From contig CP154957.1 in NCBI GenBank assembly GCA_039621445.1, positions 30,657,778 to 30,721,777 of the forward strand: DNA of 64,000 nucleotides, given 5' to 3'. The translations under genes and the position numbers were made by a program. The number at the start of each line of letters is the position of its first letter. Within the stretch, counting starts at the first letter, position 1. Source of the DNA: Euglena gracilis (taxonomy: Eukaryota > Euglenida > Euglenophyceae > Euglenales). This document shows, piece after piece, positions 43,084-51,378 of this stretch. The notes beneath the pieces were generated by a model. It was not told where the DNA came from. It worked only from the letters and a program-made list of their open reading frames with translations, and did not search any database.

Positions 43084-43454
43084 GTGATGGATGCCGCCAA
43101 GAAACTGCATGCCACTCCTGCTACAAAGGGTTTGACTGCCGGTTCTGTGGCAGCCATTGGGGTGATTCTGTGGCAGCCGTTGGGGTGATGTACCCTCTGC
43201 ATAGCTAATGTTAGAGATCGAGCCGTTTTTTGATGGGAATTTTTCAAGGCCAAAAGGGACAAAAAAGGCGCCCCGCACCACCCCTCCAAAGGAGGGGAAG
43301 TGCAGGGCACCCTTCACCTTCAATGCCTGTGTCCATTTCAAAACCTGGAAAAAATGGCTTGACCTGGGGTTTGCAAGCCACTCTGCTGCCCGAGCCTCTG
43401 TCTCCTCGTGAATGTGGCGTGGAAACTCCACGAAAATGCTCCGTTTGAATGAAG

Positions 43455-44231
43455 AGGGTTCTTCGGCCAAAGGACACTCCCAGGACCAATCTCCGACCAC
43501 TGATCTGCAATGTCACACCACTTTGCACTTCACCAAATTCCGGCGATCGCGAGGGTATTTCTGGCTGTGTCAATCGTCCAGGTATAAAATCACCCCTCGA
43601 TCGAAAGCTCTTTTCATCAGACGACTGGCGATCACCACCAAATTCAGCCACGTCGCCTGGAGCTCTTATTTTCTGTCAGTGGGTAATCCTAATTTCACAA
43701 CTCTGGTGCCCCCCCAAGGCCCTCAGGTCGTTGATTCGAAGAGGAAAAACGTTTCTGTAAGGTTTATTAAGCATCTTAAACCAAAAATCACTGAAAATTG
43801 CGACAAATTTCGACTCAGATTCTGGCCGATCCGACGATCGCGAGCGTATCTCGGGCTGCGTGCAACGTTAGGGTACCAAGTTACCCCTCGATCGAAAGCT
43901 CTTTTCAACAGACGACCAGCGGTGCTCATTAGATCTTTCCACGCTGCACGGTACTCTATTTCCAAATCTGGGCCAATTTTCACCAAATTTGGATAGTGGT
44001 CCCCAGATGGCAAAATTCATTGTCCTTGATGGTTGAAACACTCATACCAGCACCTTAGGGCCACTTTTGGGCACTTTTGGTGACATTTTTAGGAATGAAA
44101 ATCGGACGCCGGGCTTTGGACAAAGCCGGCGTTCCTAACGCCGGGCTTTAGGACAGAACCGGCGTCCGGAAGCCCGTGGGGGGGGACGCCGGTTCTGTCC
44201 TGAGCCCGGCGTCTCAAACGCCGGCTTAAAC
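43455..44231 (-). repeat. E3 right arm
   Basis: Inverted copy of 41503-42284. The plus strand is open for 194 codons from 43412, but the left arm is not equally open, so the frame is probably incidental. Confidence 0.85.
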
Positions 44232-44465
44232 ATAAAAATCACCCCCAAAACGACCAAAAGGCATTTTTGTTCAAAAATGGCCCAAAAATGGCCAAAATGA
44301 CCACTTTTTGGACCCAAAAATCACCGATTTTAGGATGCGTGCCGCCCTTCTCGTGATGGGATGCAACATCATGGATGCTGCCTCCCGACTACCTCCAAGT
44401 GGCATACTTCCCCCGTGACCCCCCCGTGACCCCCCCCCCCCGTGACCCCCCCGTGACCCGCACCA

Positions 44466-44812
44466 CCCCCTCTGACTTTTGTCGATTTTTGTGAGGATAA
44501 CAGGTTAAAGTATGACTCGTTGGACGAATATTTGCGAGGTTGGGCTCATCGCATTTTTCCATGTTTGTTTGACGATGAGGCTGACGTGGAAAATTGCAAA
44601 CAACAGCGGGCCACACAGAACTTCTCACTAAAAGAACTTTCTGCAGACTCCCGGCGAAGTTATGTGAACGGCATGATGAGGGCGTACAATGCAACAGCCA
44701 CAAAATTGCCTTGGCTGCCTTCGTGGATCGTCAATTTCCGTTGCTGAATGAATTTGCTGCCCCGGTGCTCAAACGTGAAAGAGGGATGTGTGCCATGGAG
44801 ATCAGGCAGTGA
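44466..44812 (+). pseudogene. coding fragment with a frame change, function unknown
   Basis: The first frame gives about 75 good residues (DFCEDNRLKYDSLDEYLRGW; DDEADVENCKQQRATQNFSL). Near 44690-44715 the sense moves to the -1 frame, which continues FVDRQFPLLNEFAAPVLKRE to a TGA at 44810-44812. No intron of suitable length fits, so a frameshift is likely. It lies between E3's right arm and the next ORF (44977). It could belong with that ORF to one former transposon gene. No family recognised. Confidence 0.45.
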
Positions 44813-44976
44813 ACTTTGGGTTTTTTGGGCGGGACCCCCCCCCACCCCCCCCCGTCTTCATTGGAAATACATGGCGGTGAACTTCACCGGTGAACTTCAC
44901 CGGTGAAGTTTCTCCATTGAAATTCCTTTAGGGGCGAAGCCCCCAACCCCCCCCCCCCACCCCTGCCTAACCTCCC

Positions 44977-45132
44977 ATGGAAGCAACTCAACGAACGACA
45001 CCTGGGATTTTGACAGAGGAGGAACTTCTGTCCCTCCGAACACGTTTTGACGCAAACAACGTTCTGCAGATGCAGCGGTGGAATTTGCTGATTTTTGTGA
45101 AATCCGTTAGTGTCTGTAGAAATTCAAGATAG
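44977..45132 (+). CDS. 51-codon ORF, possible recombinase catalytic-domain start
   Basis: ATG 44977 opens MEATQRTTPGILTEEELLSL, continues to MQRWNLLIFVKSVSVCRNS and stops at 45132. L-T-x-E-E-L-x-x-L followed some 20 residues later by a hydrophobic strand resembles the opening of a tyrosine-recombinase catalytic domain, but no R-H-R-Y residues follow. Another frame (45110-45225) extends the protein-like sequence. This is speculative; it may be a second decayed gene of the same kind as in E1/E2. Confidence 0.35.
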   Translation: MEATQRTTPGILTEEELLSLRTRFDANNVLQMQRWNLLIFVKSVSVCRNSR

Positions 45133-45264
45133 GCGTCGGGCCCAGGAAATAGGTTTCAAAGGACTTTTGACCATAGGAGGTTTGGCACGTCTGACGAGGA
45201 CCCTCGGCCACCATGGGGGGTCCCCATTTTGCCGTGCCGAGGGGGTCAGTCCCCCCCAGGGGTG

Positions 45265-45325
45265 TCATAGGGGGTGTTGGGGACGTGGGGGGGACGCGGG
45301 GGGGGACGCGGGGGCACCACCATTC
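45265..45325 (+). repeat. GGGGACGCG minisatellite
   Basis: Four copies of a unit of about 14 bp, GGGGGACGCGGGGG. The same unit recurs at 47643-47695. Confidence 0.85.
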
Positions 45326-45850
45326 TGGGTACCATGATGGCGTTTTTTTAAAAAAAAGTTTTTTGTTTTTTTATGAAAGCTAAAAAGAATGTGTTTTTTT
45401 AAAAAAATGGCAAAAAAACGGATTGTTTTTTATACACAAATTGTGGCTGAGCCCAGATTTCAGCCTGAAAACGTGTTCAGCCAGGGGCCCCCGAAGGGGG
45501 CCCCTGAACACGTTTTCAGGCTGAACTCTGTGCTCAGCGAAAACATGTTTACTAACGTTTGCAGAGCCCGCCAAATGCCTGCCCTGAAATTCGTGGTCAT
45601 GATTCACGCAAGGGGTCAAAAACGCCAATTTGTGAAATTCGGACCCAAAAAACGGCGCCCTCACTGAAAACGTGCCTGAACCCGGATGCCTTCACTGAAA
45701 ACGTGTCATTGACACAAATGCCCTCACTGAAAACGTGCCTGAACCCGGATACCTTCACTGAAAACGTGTCATTGCCACAAATGCCCTCACTGAAAACGTG
45801 TCACCCCCCCCCCTTTTTCTTTTTTTCTTTTTTTCTTCAGCCCTGCCAAT

Positions 45851-46141
45851 ATGGCCAAACGCACGGCAAACTTTGTGAATGGTCTTTTGCCACCTCCCCC
45901 TAGGACGGACCCCCTTCATGGCACCTTGCTGGCACAGGGCAACACAAAGAAAAAGTCCGGCTCCGTAGGTGCAGAGCTTGCTGCTGTTGCCAACTGTTTG
46001 GAGTTCGCCAAACTGTGTCAACATCGGCAAGCCTCTTATCCTGAGCTGGATGCTTTCTTTGTTGCCTGGACGGGATGGGAGCTGGAACCCAGCCTGTTGT
46101 TCGATGAGGCGAGCGTCATCGAACAGTGTGTGGTCCCCTGA
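45851..46141 (+). CDS. E2 protein, paralogue of the E1 gene
   Basis: 96 codons from ATG 45851, just after TTTTTTTCTTCAG (a possible splice acceptor). MAKRTANFVNGLLPPPPRTD, then DPLHGTLLAQGNTKKKSG, AELAAVANCLEFAKLC and LDAFFVAWTGWELEPSLLFD. The shared motifs with E1 (MAK, DPLH, LLA, KKKxSG, LEF) are in the same order and spacing. Codon use is normal. The frame stops at TGA (46139-46141), but a Cys-rich frame continues downstream, so a further exon is likely. Function unknown; an N-terminal DNA-binding part of a transposase or recombinase is the best guess. Confidence 0.55.
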   Translation: MAKRTANFVNGLLPPPPRTDPLHGTLLAQGNTKKKSGSVGAELAAVANCLEFAKLCQHRQASYPELDAFFVAWTGWELEPSLLFDEASVIEQCVVP

Positions 46142-46179
46142 CCAACCCCCTGTGCCTCGTGCTGTGTCCCGACTGCCAA

Positions 46180-46370
46180 TAAAACACGAGAAATGTGGTT
46201 TTTGTGGTGTTGCCATTCCCAAAAATCCAAATTGTGTGGAGCTGAACAAAGTTGTCTGTGACGCCAAACAAACAAAGTCTGTGAACAAAGTTGTCTGTGA
46301 TTGGCATATCATTTTCATTGCCAAGATTTGGCAAAAGAGCCAAAGTATGGCTCTTTTGTGTCAAGAAACT
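46180..46370 (+). pseudogene. Cys-rich continuation of the E2 gene
   Basis: In another frame than 45851-46141: IKHEKCGFCGVAIPKNPNCV, then VVCD twice, as in a zinc-binding knuckle (CxxC ... C ... C). NKVVCDAKQTKSV / NKVVCD shows a small internal duplication. It is open until it enters repeat T (46362). It could be joined by an intron with an acceptor near 46192 or be a frameshifted tail. Confidence 0.35.
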
Positions 46371-46552
46371 GTGTTCGGGCCAAGACTTAGGGGGAGCCCA
46401 GGGGCGGGGACCGCGACGCCGAAGGCGCCGCGGTCGCCCCTGGCCCCCCCTAAAACCTTGGCCCAAAACACTGTTCTTGTTTGAAACCGTGTTTTGGGCG
46501 AAGATTTAAGACTTTTAAAGTCTCGAAATCGGCCCAAACACGGTTTCTTTGT
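46362..46552 (-). repeat. dispersed palindromic repeat T, copy 2
   Basis: Inverted relative to 21237-21410. It contains GGGGCGGGGACCGCGACGCC and its mirrored partner around a GAAG loop, and AAACACGGTTTC near the end. It sits inside E2. Confidence 0.6.
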
Positions 46553-47022
46553 GTAAAGCGTGTCGTGTGCCGTGATGTCCGCCACTCTGTTTCGTTGTGC
46601 TCCAAGGCAACCTAGCCTTCTGTTGTGTTGTAGAGTGCCCCCGACCCGCCTCACCCGTTGAGGACCACCCGGCCTCGCAACCACACGCCGATTTTTCATG
46701 ATAGTGTTTTTTGGTTTTTACTCAGGGTTGCCACAGATGCCCTCACTGAAAACGTGCCTGAACCCGGATGCCTTCACTGAAAACGTGTCATTGACACAAA
46801 TGCCCTCATTGAAAACGTGTTCATGACCACGAATTTCAGGGCAGGCATTTGGCGGGCTGAACACGTTTTTAAATGCAGTTCATCGAGGCATCACCATCTC
46901 CTTGTTCTGCCCAACGCACCTTCACACCCATTCTATTTCTTCTATTTCTATTTTTTTTTGGGTACTTGTTCGCTGTACGACCCCCACCCCCAAAACCACG
47001 ACCCCCAAATGGCAGAGTCGAA

Positions 47023-47436
47023 CCCTAACCCTAACTCAGGTTGATGGCTTGTTTTTTGAAACAAAAAAACATGTTTCTTTTCTAAAAAAAAGACGTTTTT
47101 TAGTTTTTCCTAACCCTTCATCCCAAAAAGGTGTGGTTGGCAAGGCGTCGCACATGTGAAAGCCAGTACCCTTTGTGGACTACGAAGATGCAGAGATAAA
47201 AAATGAACTTTTTTCTAAAAAAGCATTTCAAATTTTTTTTCACCAAACACTTTTTGGTGACCAAAAAAAAGAACTTTTTCCTCAAAAAAAAATGGCCATT
47301 TTGCAAGGAAAAAGGTTAATTTTTTGCTTTTTCAAAAAAAATTTGGTGTTTTTTAAAAAAAAAACTTGTGTAGAAAAAAAACGTCAACCCTGACCCTAAC
47401 CCTAACCCTAACCCTAACCCGAACCCTATTCCTTGA
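47023..47436 (+). repeat. interstitial telomere-like CCCTAA tract
   Basis: 47390-47430 has five clean CCCTAA units flanked by variants (CCCTGA, CCCGAA). A shorter CCCTAACCCTAAC occurs at 47024. Sequence continues on both sides, so this is not a chromosome end. Between the two lies AT-rich DNA with long A and T runs and no gene. Confidence 0.75.
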
Positions 47437-47639
47437 AGAACAAAATTTTAGGGTTGGGGTGGGGGTTGTAGGTGGGGAGCGAACAAGTAGCGCTTTTTTG
47501 TGGGGCAAGGATAAAATTTTGATTTCTCACTTGTTTTTGCAATGCTCTTTTTCTTTCTCCTCTCTGCTTTATTTCATCATAGCAAGCATGCCGGGACATT
47601 GCAGAAAAGCTTACTCAAAAAAGGACACCAAGCCACTTG

Positions 47640-47700
47640 GTGGGGACGCGTGGGGGACGCGGGGGGGGGGACGCGGGGGGGACGCGGGGGCACAACCCCC
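47640..47700 (+). repeat. GGGGACGCG minisatellite, second block
   Basis: Four GGGGGACGCG units; same unit as 45265-45325, and followed likewise by GGGGGCAC(A/C)ACC. Confidence 0.85.
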
Positions 47701-47754
47701 ATAGGTGTAGGAACAATTTTTTCCCGGGGGTCACCCACCCGTTTTGGGGGGCAA

Positions 47755-47930
47755 ATCCTTCGGGACCCACGACTCCCCCTCCCCCTCTCCCCCCTGTTCA
47801 GTTCACTTCGGAAGTGCACAGGGGGGTCCCGAGACCCCCCTGCCCCCCCGTGTACCTGGGTGTACTCGTTCACTTCGGAAAAAAAAACCGAAAAACGGAA
47901 CGACGTGCGAACACCGAAAAGGGCATCCTT
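47755..47930 (+). repeat. U-family repeat, copy 2
   Basis: GGGACCCACGACTCCCCCTC, CAGTTCACTTCGGAAGTGCA and CGAACACCGAAAAGGGCAT. The reverse complement of 61585-61750 has the same order. Confidence 0.75.
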
Positions 47931-48186
47931 TGTTATTTTCGGGCCCTCGAACAGTTGAGCTCAAGAAGCGTCATAAAACACCCCATCTGCTCGGAAAATG
48001 GCAATTTTGCATGAAAACACATGCAAAACGGCGAGGGGATGAGAAACAATATGTGGGTTGGTGGTTTTGAAAGTTGTTGGCGCAGTTATGTGACCACATT
48101 GCGCAATTCTGAAAACCTTTCATGTATTTCCCCTTTGCTTGCAAAAAAAATTCCTTTATTGAGTCATTTTCCTTTGGTTTTTGACA

Positions 48187-48266
48187 TAGAGGTGACATAG
48201 AGGGATAGAGGAGGTTGGAAAACCTCTACCTCTACCTCTACCTCTATCCCTCTACCTACCTCTATG
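48187..48266. repeat. (TAGAGG)n / (CCTCTA)n inverted microsatellite
   Basis: CATAGAGGGATAGAGGAGG followed after 6 bp by ACCTCTACCTCTACCTCTA, so the two halves can pair. Confidence 0.85.
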
Positions 48267-48566
48267 CAGCCTTGACCGAGGGCGACCAACCTTGCAAAAA
48301 AAGTGGGGGTCCGGGTGTGGGATGGGGGTCTTGGGTCTACCTCCATAACTGTGGCTCAGTCGCCCTTGGTCCCCCCCCACGACCGAGGGCGTAGGAATCA
48401 AAAGTGCGAAAAATTTGTTAATTTCCTAATTGGACCTATTTTTTGGACCCAAATGGCACGCAAATCCTAATTGGGATCTTCAATTAGAGGAAAGAATGCC
48501 ATCACACAAGTCACACATGACCTGCCACAAAACCCGTTTCCCCCCGCGACCCCCCCCCGGCGACCA

Positions 48567-48945
48567 TAGCTGGCGTTTTTTTTGTTTTTTTTAAAAAAAA
48601 AGTTTGTTTGTTTTGTTTGTTTTGTTTGTTTTTTTTATTAAAAAAAAAACGGCAAAAAAAACGGCAAAAAAAACCAAGGGGAAAATGATGGTCCAAATTT
48701 TGCCTTTGATCGCAAGGGTGAACCAATCTTAGCTCAATGACTTGAAAACATAGCTGGCGTTTTTTTGTTTTTTTTAAAAAAACGGTTTTTTTGTTTTTTA
48801 TTAAAAAAAACAGGCAAAAAAAACGGCAAAAAAAAACAAAAGGGGAAAATAATGGTCCAAATTAAAAAAACAAAAGGGGAAAATAATGGTCCAAATTTTG
48901 CCTTTGAAGATGAACCAATCTTAGCTCAAATGACTTGAAAACCAA
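48567..48945 (+). repeat. direct duplication of about 185 bp
   Basis: ATAGCTGGCGTTTTTTT ... GGGGAAAATGATGGTCCAAA ... GAACCAATCTTAGCTCAA occurs twice head to tail (from 48567 and 48751). The second copy has a further 33-bp internal repeat of AAAGGGGAAAATAATGGTCC. Confidence 0.85.
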
Positions 48946-48989
48946 TACTTTTGGTTGTCTTCAACAAGAATGGTCAAAATAGGGCATTG

Positions 48990-49225
48990 GGGGGTCGGCA
49001 CGCCGTGGCGAGCCGTCCGGCTAGGGGGGGGGGAGGGGGGGGTTTTGGCGTGGCGAGGGGGTCCCGGATGGGGGGGGGAGGGGTGTGCGGGGGTTTTCCA
49101 AGAAAATTTTCTTTGGCGCGGCTGACATGGCGTGGCGAGGGGGTCTGAAAAGGGGGGGGAGGGGGGGGGTAAAATGGCGTGGCGAGGGGGTCAGTGAGGG
49201 GGGGGGGGGAGGGGTGTGCCGACCC
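48990..49225 (+). repeat. GGCGTGGCGAGGGGGTC minisatellite with G runs
   Basis: GGCGTGGCGAGGGGGTC at about 49047, 49131 and 49175, each followed by a G8-10 tract; GTGTGCCGACCCCCC closes it and GGGGTCGGCACGCC opens it, as an inverted pair. Confidence 0.8.
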
Positions 49226-49334
49226 CCCATTTTTCTGCCATTTTGGCTTGAAACCATTCCAAACTAGGTCCTTTTTTGGCAGAGCGCGGGAACAAAAGGC
49301 AAAAGCATGTGTTTTTTTTAAAAAAAACGTGTTT

Positions 49335-49400
49335 TTTTTTGACTTCGTTTTAAACGAAGCTGGCACTTCGTTTAAAACGAAGTCAAAAAAAAAACGTTTT
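49335..49400 (+). repeat. GACTTCGTTTTAAACGAAG double hairpin
   Basis: TTTGACTTCGTTTTAAACGAAG and its complement around a 6-bp loop; each arm is itself self-complementary. T and A runs flank it. Confidence 0.9.
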
Positions 49401-49768
49401 TTTTAAAAAAAAACATGTTTTTTTAAAAAAAACAAAAAAAATGCCATTGAGGGTCCAGGGCAAAAAAACATTTTGCCTTTAATCTTTGCTTTTTTTGCCC
49501 ATCCTTGGTCAAAGAAAGACACCAAATTTGGGATGTTTCAACCATATGCCGGCGACCGAGGCGACCGTGGGCACCATGGTCGACCCCCAAACCCCCCCCC
49601 CCCAGGCCAAATCTACCCCCGTGGTTTTGAATTTTTCGACCCCCCCCCCAAATGCCCTCTTCTGAAGGCTTGCCTCTTGGAAAAAATCGATTTGGCACGA
49701 CGGGGGGGATCAATTTAGTGGCAATTCAAGGCAGCACAATTTACAGAAACAAAATAATTTTTTTCTAG

Positions 49769-49990
49769 AAAAACCCAAAAGACACGAAGGTGATAAGATC
49801 AATTGACATACAGTTTGAAGAGGAGGATTTGGCGAATTTCTGGATCGACGCTCTGAACATATCCCATCAAATGCTCATGTGTTCCACGGAAGGAAGAGAC
49901 TTCAAATTGCATCCATCCCTTGAAAAAAAAAAAGCGATTAGATGTGGGACTGCAACCCTTTCGCGGTTACCTTTGACACCGTCATCATAG
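49769..49990 (+). CDS. probable terminal exon, function unknown
   Basis: AATTTTTTTCTAG (AG at 49767-49768) is a good splice acceptor; the frame after it gives KNPKDTKVIRSIDIQFEEED, then LANFWIDALNISHQMLMCST to TAG at 49988-49990. The first 50 residues look genuine (acidic, balanced), the rest less so. The minus strand of 49940-50196 competes for part of it. No family recognised. Confidence 0.4.
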   Translation, partial: KNPKDTKVIRSIDIQFEEEDLANFWIDALNISHQMLMCSTEGRDFKLHPSLEKKKAIRCGTATLSRLPLTPSS

Positions 49991-50196
49991 ATTAGGATCA
50001 CGCAGGTATCGCGAAAAGCATCGCCCACCCTTTGAAAAAGCCAAAAAAAAACTGACAAATCCAGTGGACAGTGCCACTGGATTCTGTTCGACACACAAAT
50101 GTTTCCTTTGACTTCTTCTTTCTGGAAAATTCCTTGAACGGTACCACCTGAGGGCATAGTGAGTACCGGGGATGATCTGATTCCGGAGGTTGTCAA
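49940..50196 (-). CDS. coding-like minus frame, function unknown
   Basis: GGTVQGIFQKEEVKGNICVS through VGDAFRDTCVILIYDDGVKG is protein-like over some 75 codons. GTCAAAGGTAACC near 49975 would serve as a splice donor. It overlaps the end of the plus-strand exon, so at most one is likely real. Confidence 0.35.
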
Positions 50197-50459
50197 TCCG
50201 GACGCTCAAATTCCGTTGGCCCAAAGGCCGGACCGGGATTTGTGTCCTGGAACTTCGCGATTCTAAAATTAGGCCTCACGTGGAGTCAAAATGCCAGTAC
50301 AATCCAAACTTTCAAGAACGGATTGCACAATTTTCCCCCAAAACGATCATTTTTTGGTCTCCCGGACCCAGAAAAACTGTTTTCGAGCCGAAAATTTTCA
50401 CGCCGAATCGAGTCGAAAATCGAGCCGAAAATGAGCATTCGTCGGCTCGTGCATTTTGG

Positions 50460-50520
50460 CCGGGCCCGGGCCGAGCAGTGCCGGGCCGGGCAGTGTTGTG
50501 CCGGGCCGGGTTGGGCCGTT
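50460..50520 (+). repeat. GCCGGGCCGGGCAGT short repeat
   Basis: Four GCCGGGCCGGG-type units. The 60 bp before have CGAGCCGAAAAT repeats. Confidence 0.7.
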
Positions 50521-50644
50521 GGGATGGGCTTGCCCGAATTTACGGGCTTCCCCACAGTATGCAAGGGATTCAAGATGTCTATCGTCCAATAATACCGTTT
50601 TTAGCATTCAAACGGTGAACTTTGGGCATTCACTGGTGCGCTCT

Positions 50645-51026
50645 GGTGAACCCGGCGTCCGGGGAACGCCGGGTTCAGGACAGAACCGACGTCTGCCCCC
50701 CCTTTTTTGAAGTAACGTGACCCCCCCCCCCCTATATGGCACCCCCCTGGGAGCGTTTTGACCCCCCTGGCGACTATTAGGGGGGGGGTGACAATTAGGG
50801 GGGGGGTTACTCAATTCACCCCACATTTCCATGGGTCCATGGGTAACCCCCCCCCCCCTAATTGTCGCCCCCCCCAAGGGGGGGGGGTGACAAATAGGGG
50901 GGGGGGTCACGTTAAACTTTGGGAAATTTTGGCTGTTCCCCCCTGGGCCTAAAGGGGAACGCTATTTTTAAGTGCTCCCTGGCCCGAAGGGGGTGAACGC
51001 CGGTTCTGTCCTGAACCTGGCGTCTT
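50645..51026 (+). repeat. ACGCCGG palindromes around element J2
   Basis: 50645-50694 (CCGGCGTCCGGGGAACGCCG with ACAGAACCGACGTC) and a partial unit at 50996-51026 (GAACGCCGGTTCTGTCCTGA). The J2 element lies between them. Confidence 0.75.
50713..50914 (+). mobile_element. TAACGTGACCCC TIR element J2
   Basis: A 202-bp element with ends TAACGTGACCCCCCCCCCCC and ...GGGTCACGTTA. Internal GTGACAATTAGGGGGGGGGT and GGTAACCCCCCCCCCCTAAT form a second inverted pair, as in J1 (17482-17799). Confidence 0.75.
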
Positions 51027-51177
51027 GACTACCTCCAAAGTGGCATACTTCCCCCGTGACCCCACCCCCCCGTGACCCCACCGTGACCCGCACCCCCCCA
51101 AAGTGAGGGTTAATAGAGTGGGGTTGTGCAAGGACGGTTTCATTGAGGTTTATTGAGAGTTGTTTTCAATCCTTTGG

Positions 51178-51377
51178 AAGCTAGGCACAGCGGGGGGGGG
51201 GCTGAGGGGGGGGGGCGAGGGAGGGGGGTCCGGAGGCGGCCGCGCGGGCGGCGCGCATCCTAAAATCGGTGATTCGGGTCCAAAAAGTGGTCATTTTTTG
51301 CCATTTTTGGGCCATTTTTGACCAAAAAGTGCTTTTTTGGCCGCGCGCAGAGCGCGCGGCACCCAAATTTGGCTCTG
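51178..51377 (+). repeat. AGCTAGGCAC G-tract unit plus CCTAAAATCGG block
   Basis: GCTAGGCACAGCGGGGG ... GGCCGCGCGGGCGGCGCGC (P-family left part), followed by CATCCTAAAATCGGTGATT and TTTTTGGCCGCGCGCAGAGC. The second half recurs at 55072-55190 and, reversed, at 44245-44345. Confidence 0.65.
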
Positions 51378-51378
51378 T

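Larger units (their letters stand above)
41503..44231 (+). mobile_element. 2.7-kb element E3 with arms of about 780 bp
   Basis: Long inverted arms (41503-42284 and 43455-44231) enclose 1.2 kb containing a transposase remnant. The outer termini are the ACGCCGG palindrome family (AAACCGGCGTTTGAGACGCC, mirrored at 44231). The arms themselves contain two related units each, centred on CGATCGAAAGCTCTTTTCA. A diverged copy of this unit is at 26470. The size and arms suggest an autonomous element or a head-to-head composite of a shorter one. Confidence 0.7.
45565..46858 (+). mobile_element. inverted-repeat element E2 with a gene related to E1's
   Basis: A perfect 38-bp inverted repeat bounds it: AGCCCGCCAAATGCCTGCCC (45565-45602) and its complement at 46821-46858. 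Just outside the left end lies a palindrome (45455-45525) of CAGCCTGAAAACGTGTTCAG. Inside both ends are direct arrays of TCACTGAAAACGTG at about 31-bp spacing (45661-45810, 46743-46820), likely protein-binding sites. The terminal CTGCCCTGAAATTCGTGG resembles E1's. It carries the plus-strand gene 45851-46141. Confidence 0.7.

Noticed and set aside
43412-43996. 194-codon frame in the right arm of E3
   Set aside because: The equivalent stretch of the left arm is not equally open, and the peptide repeats the arm's internal duplication, so it reflects DNA-level repeats.
47386-47436. A chromosome end
   Set aside because: Sequence continues normally on both sides and only about five clean units are present.
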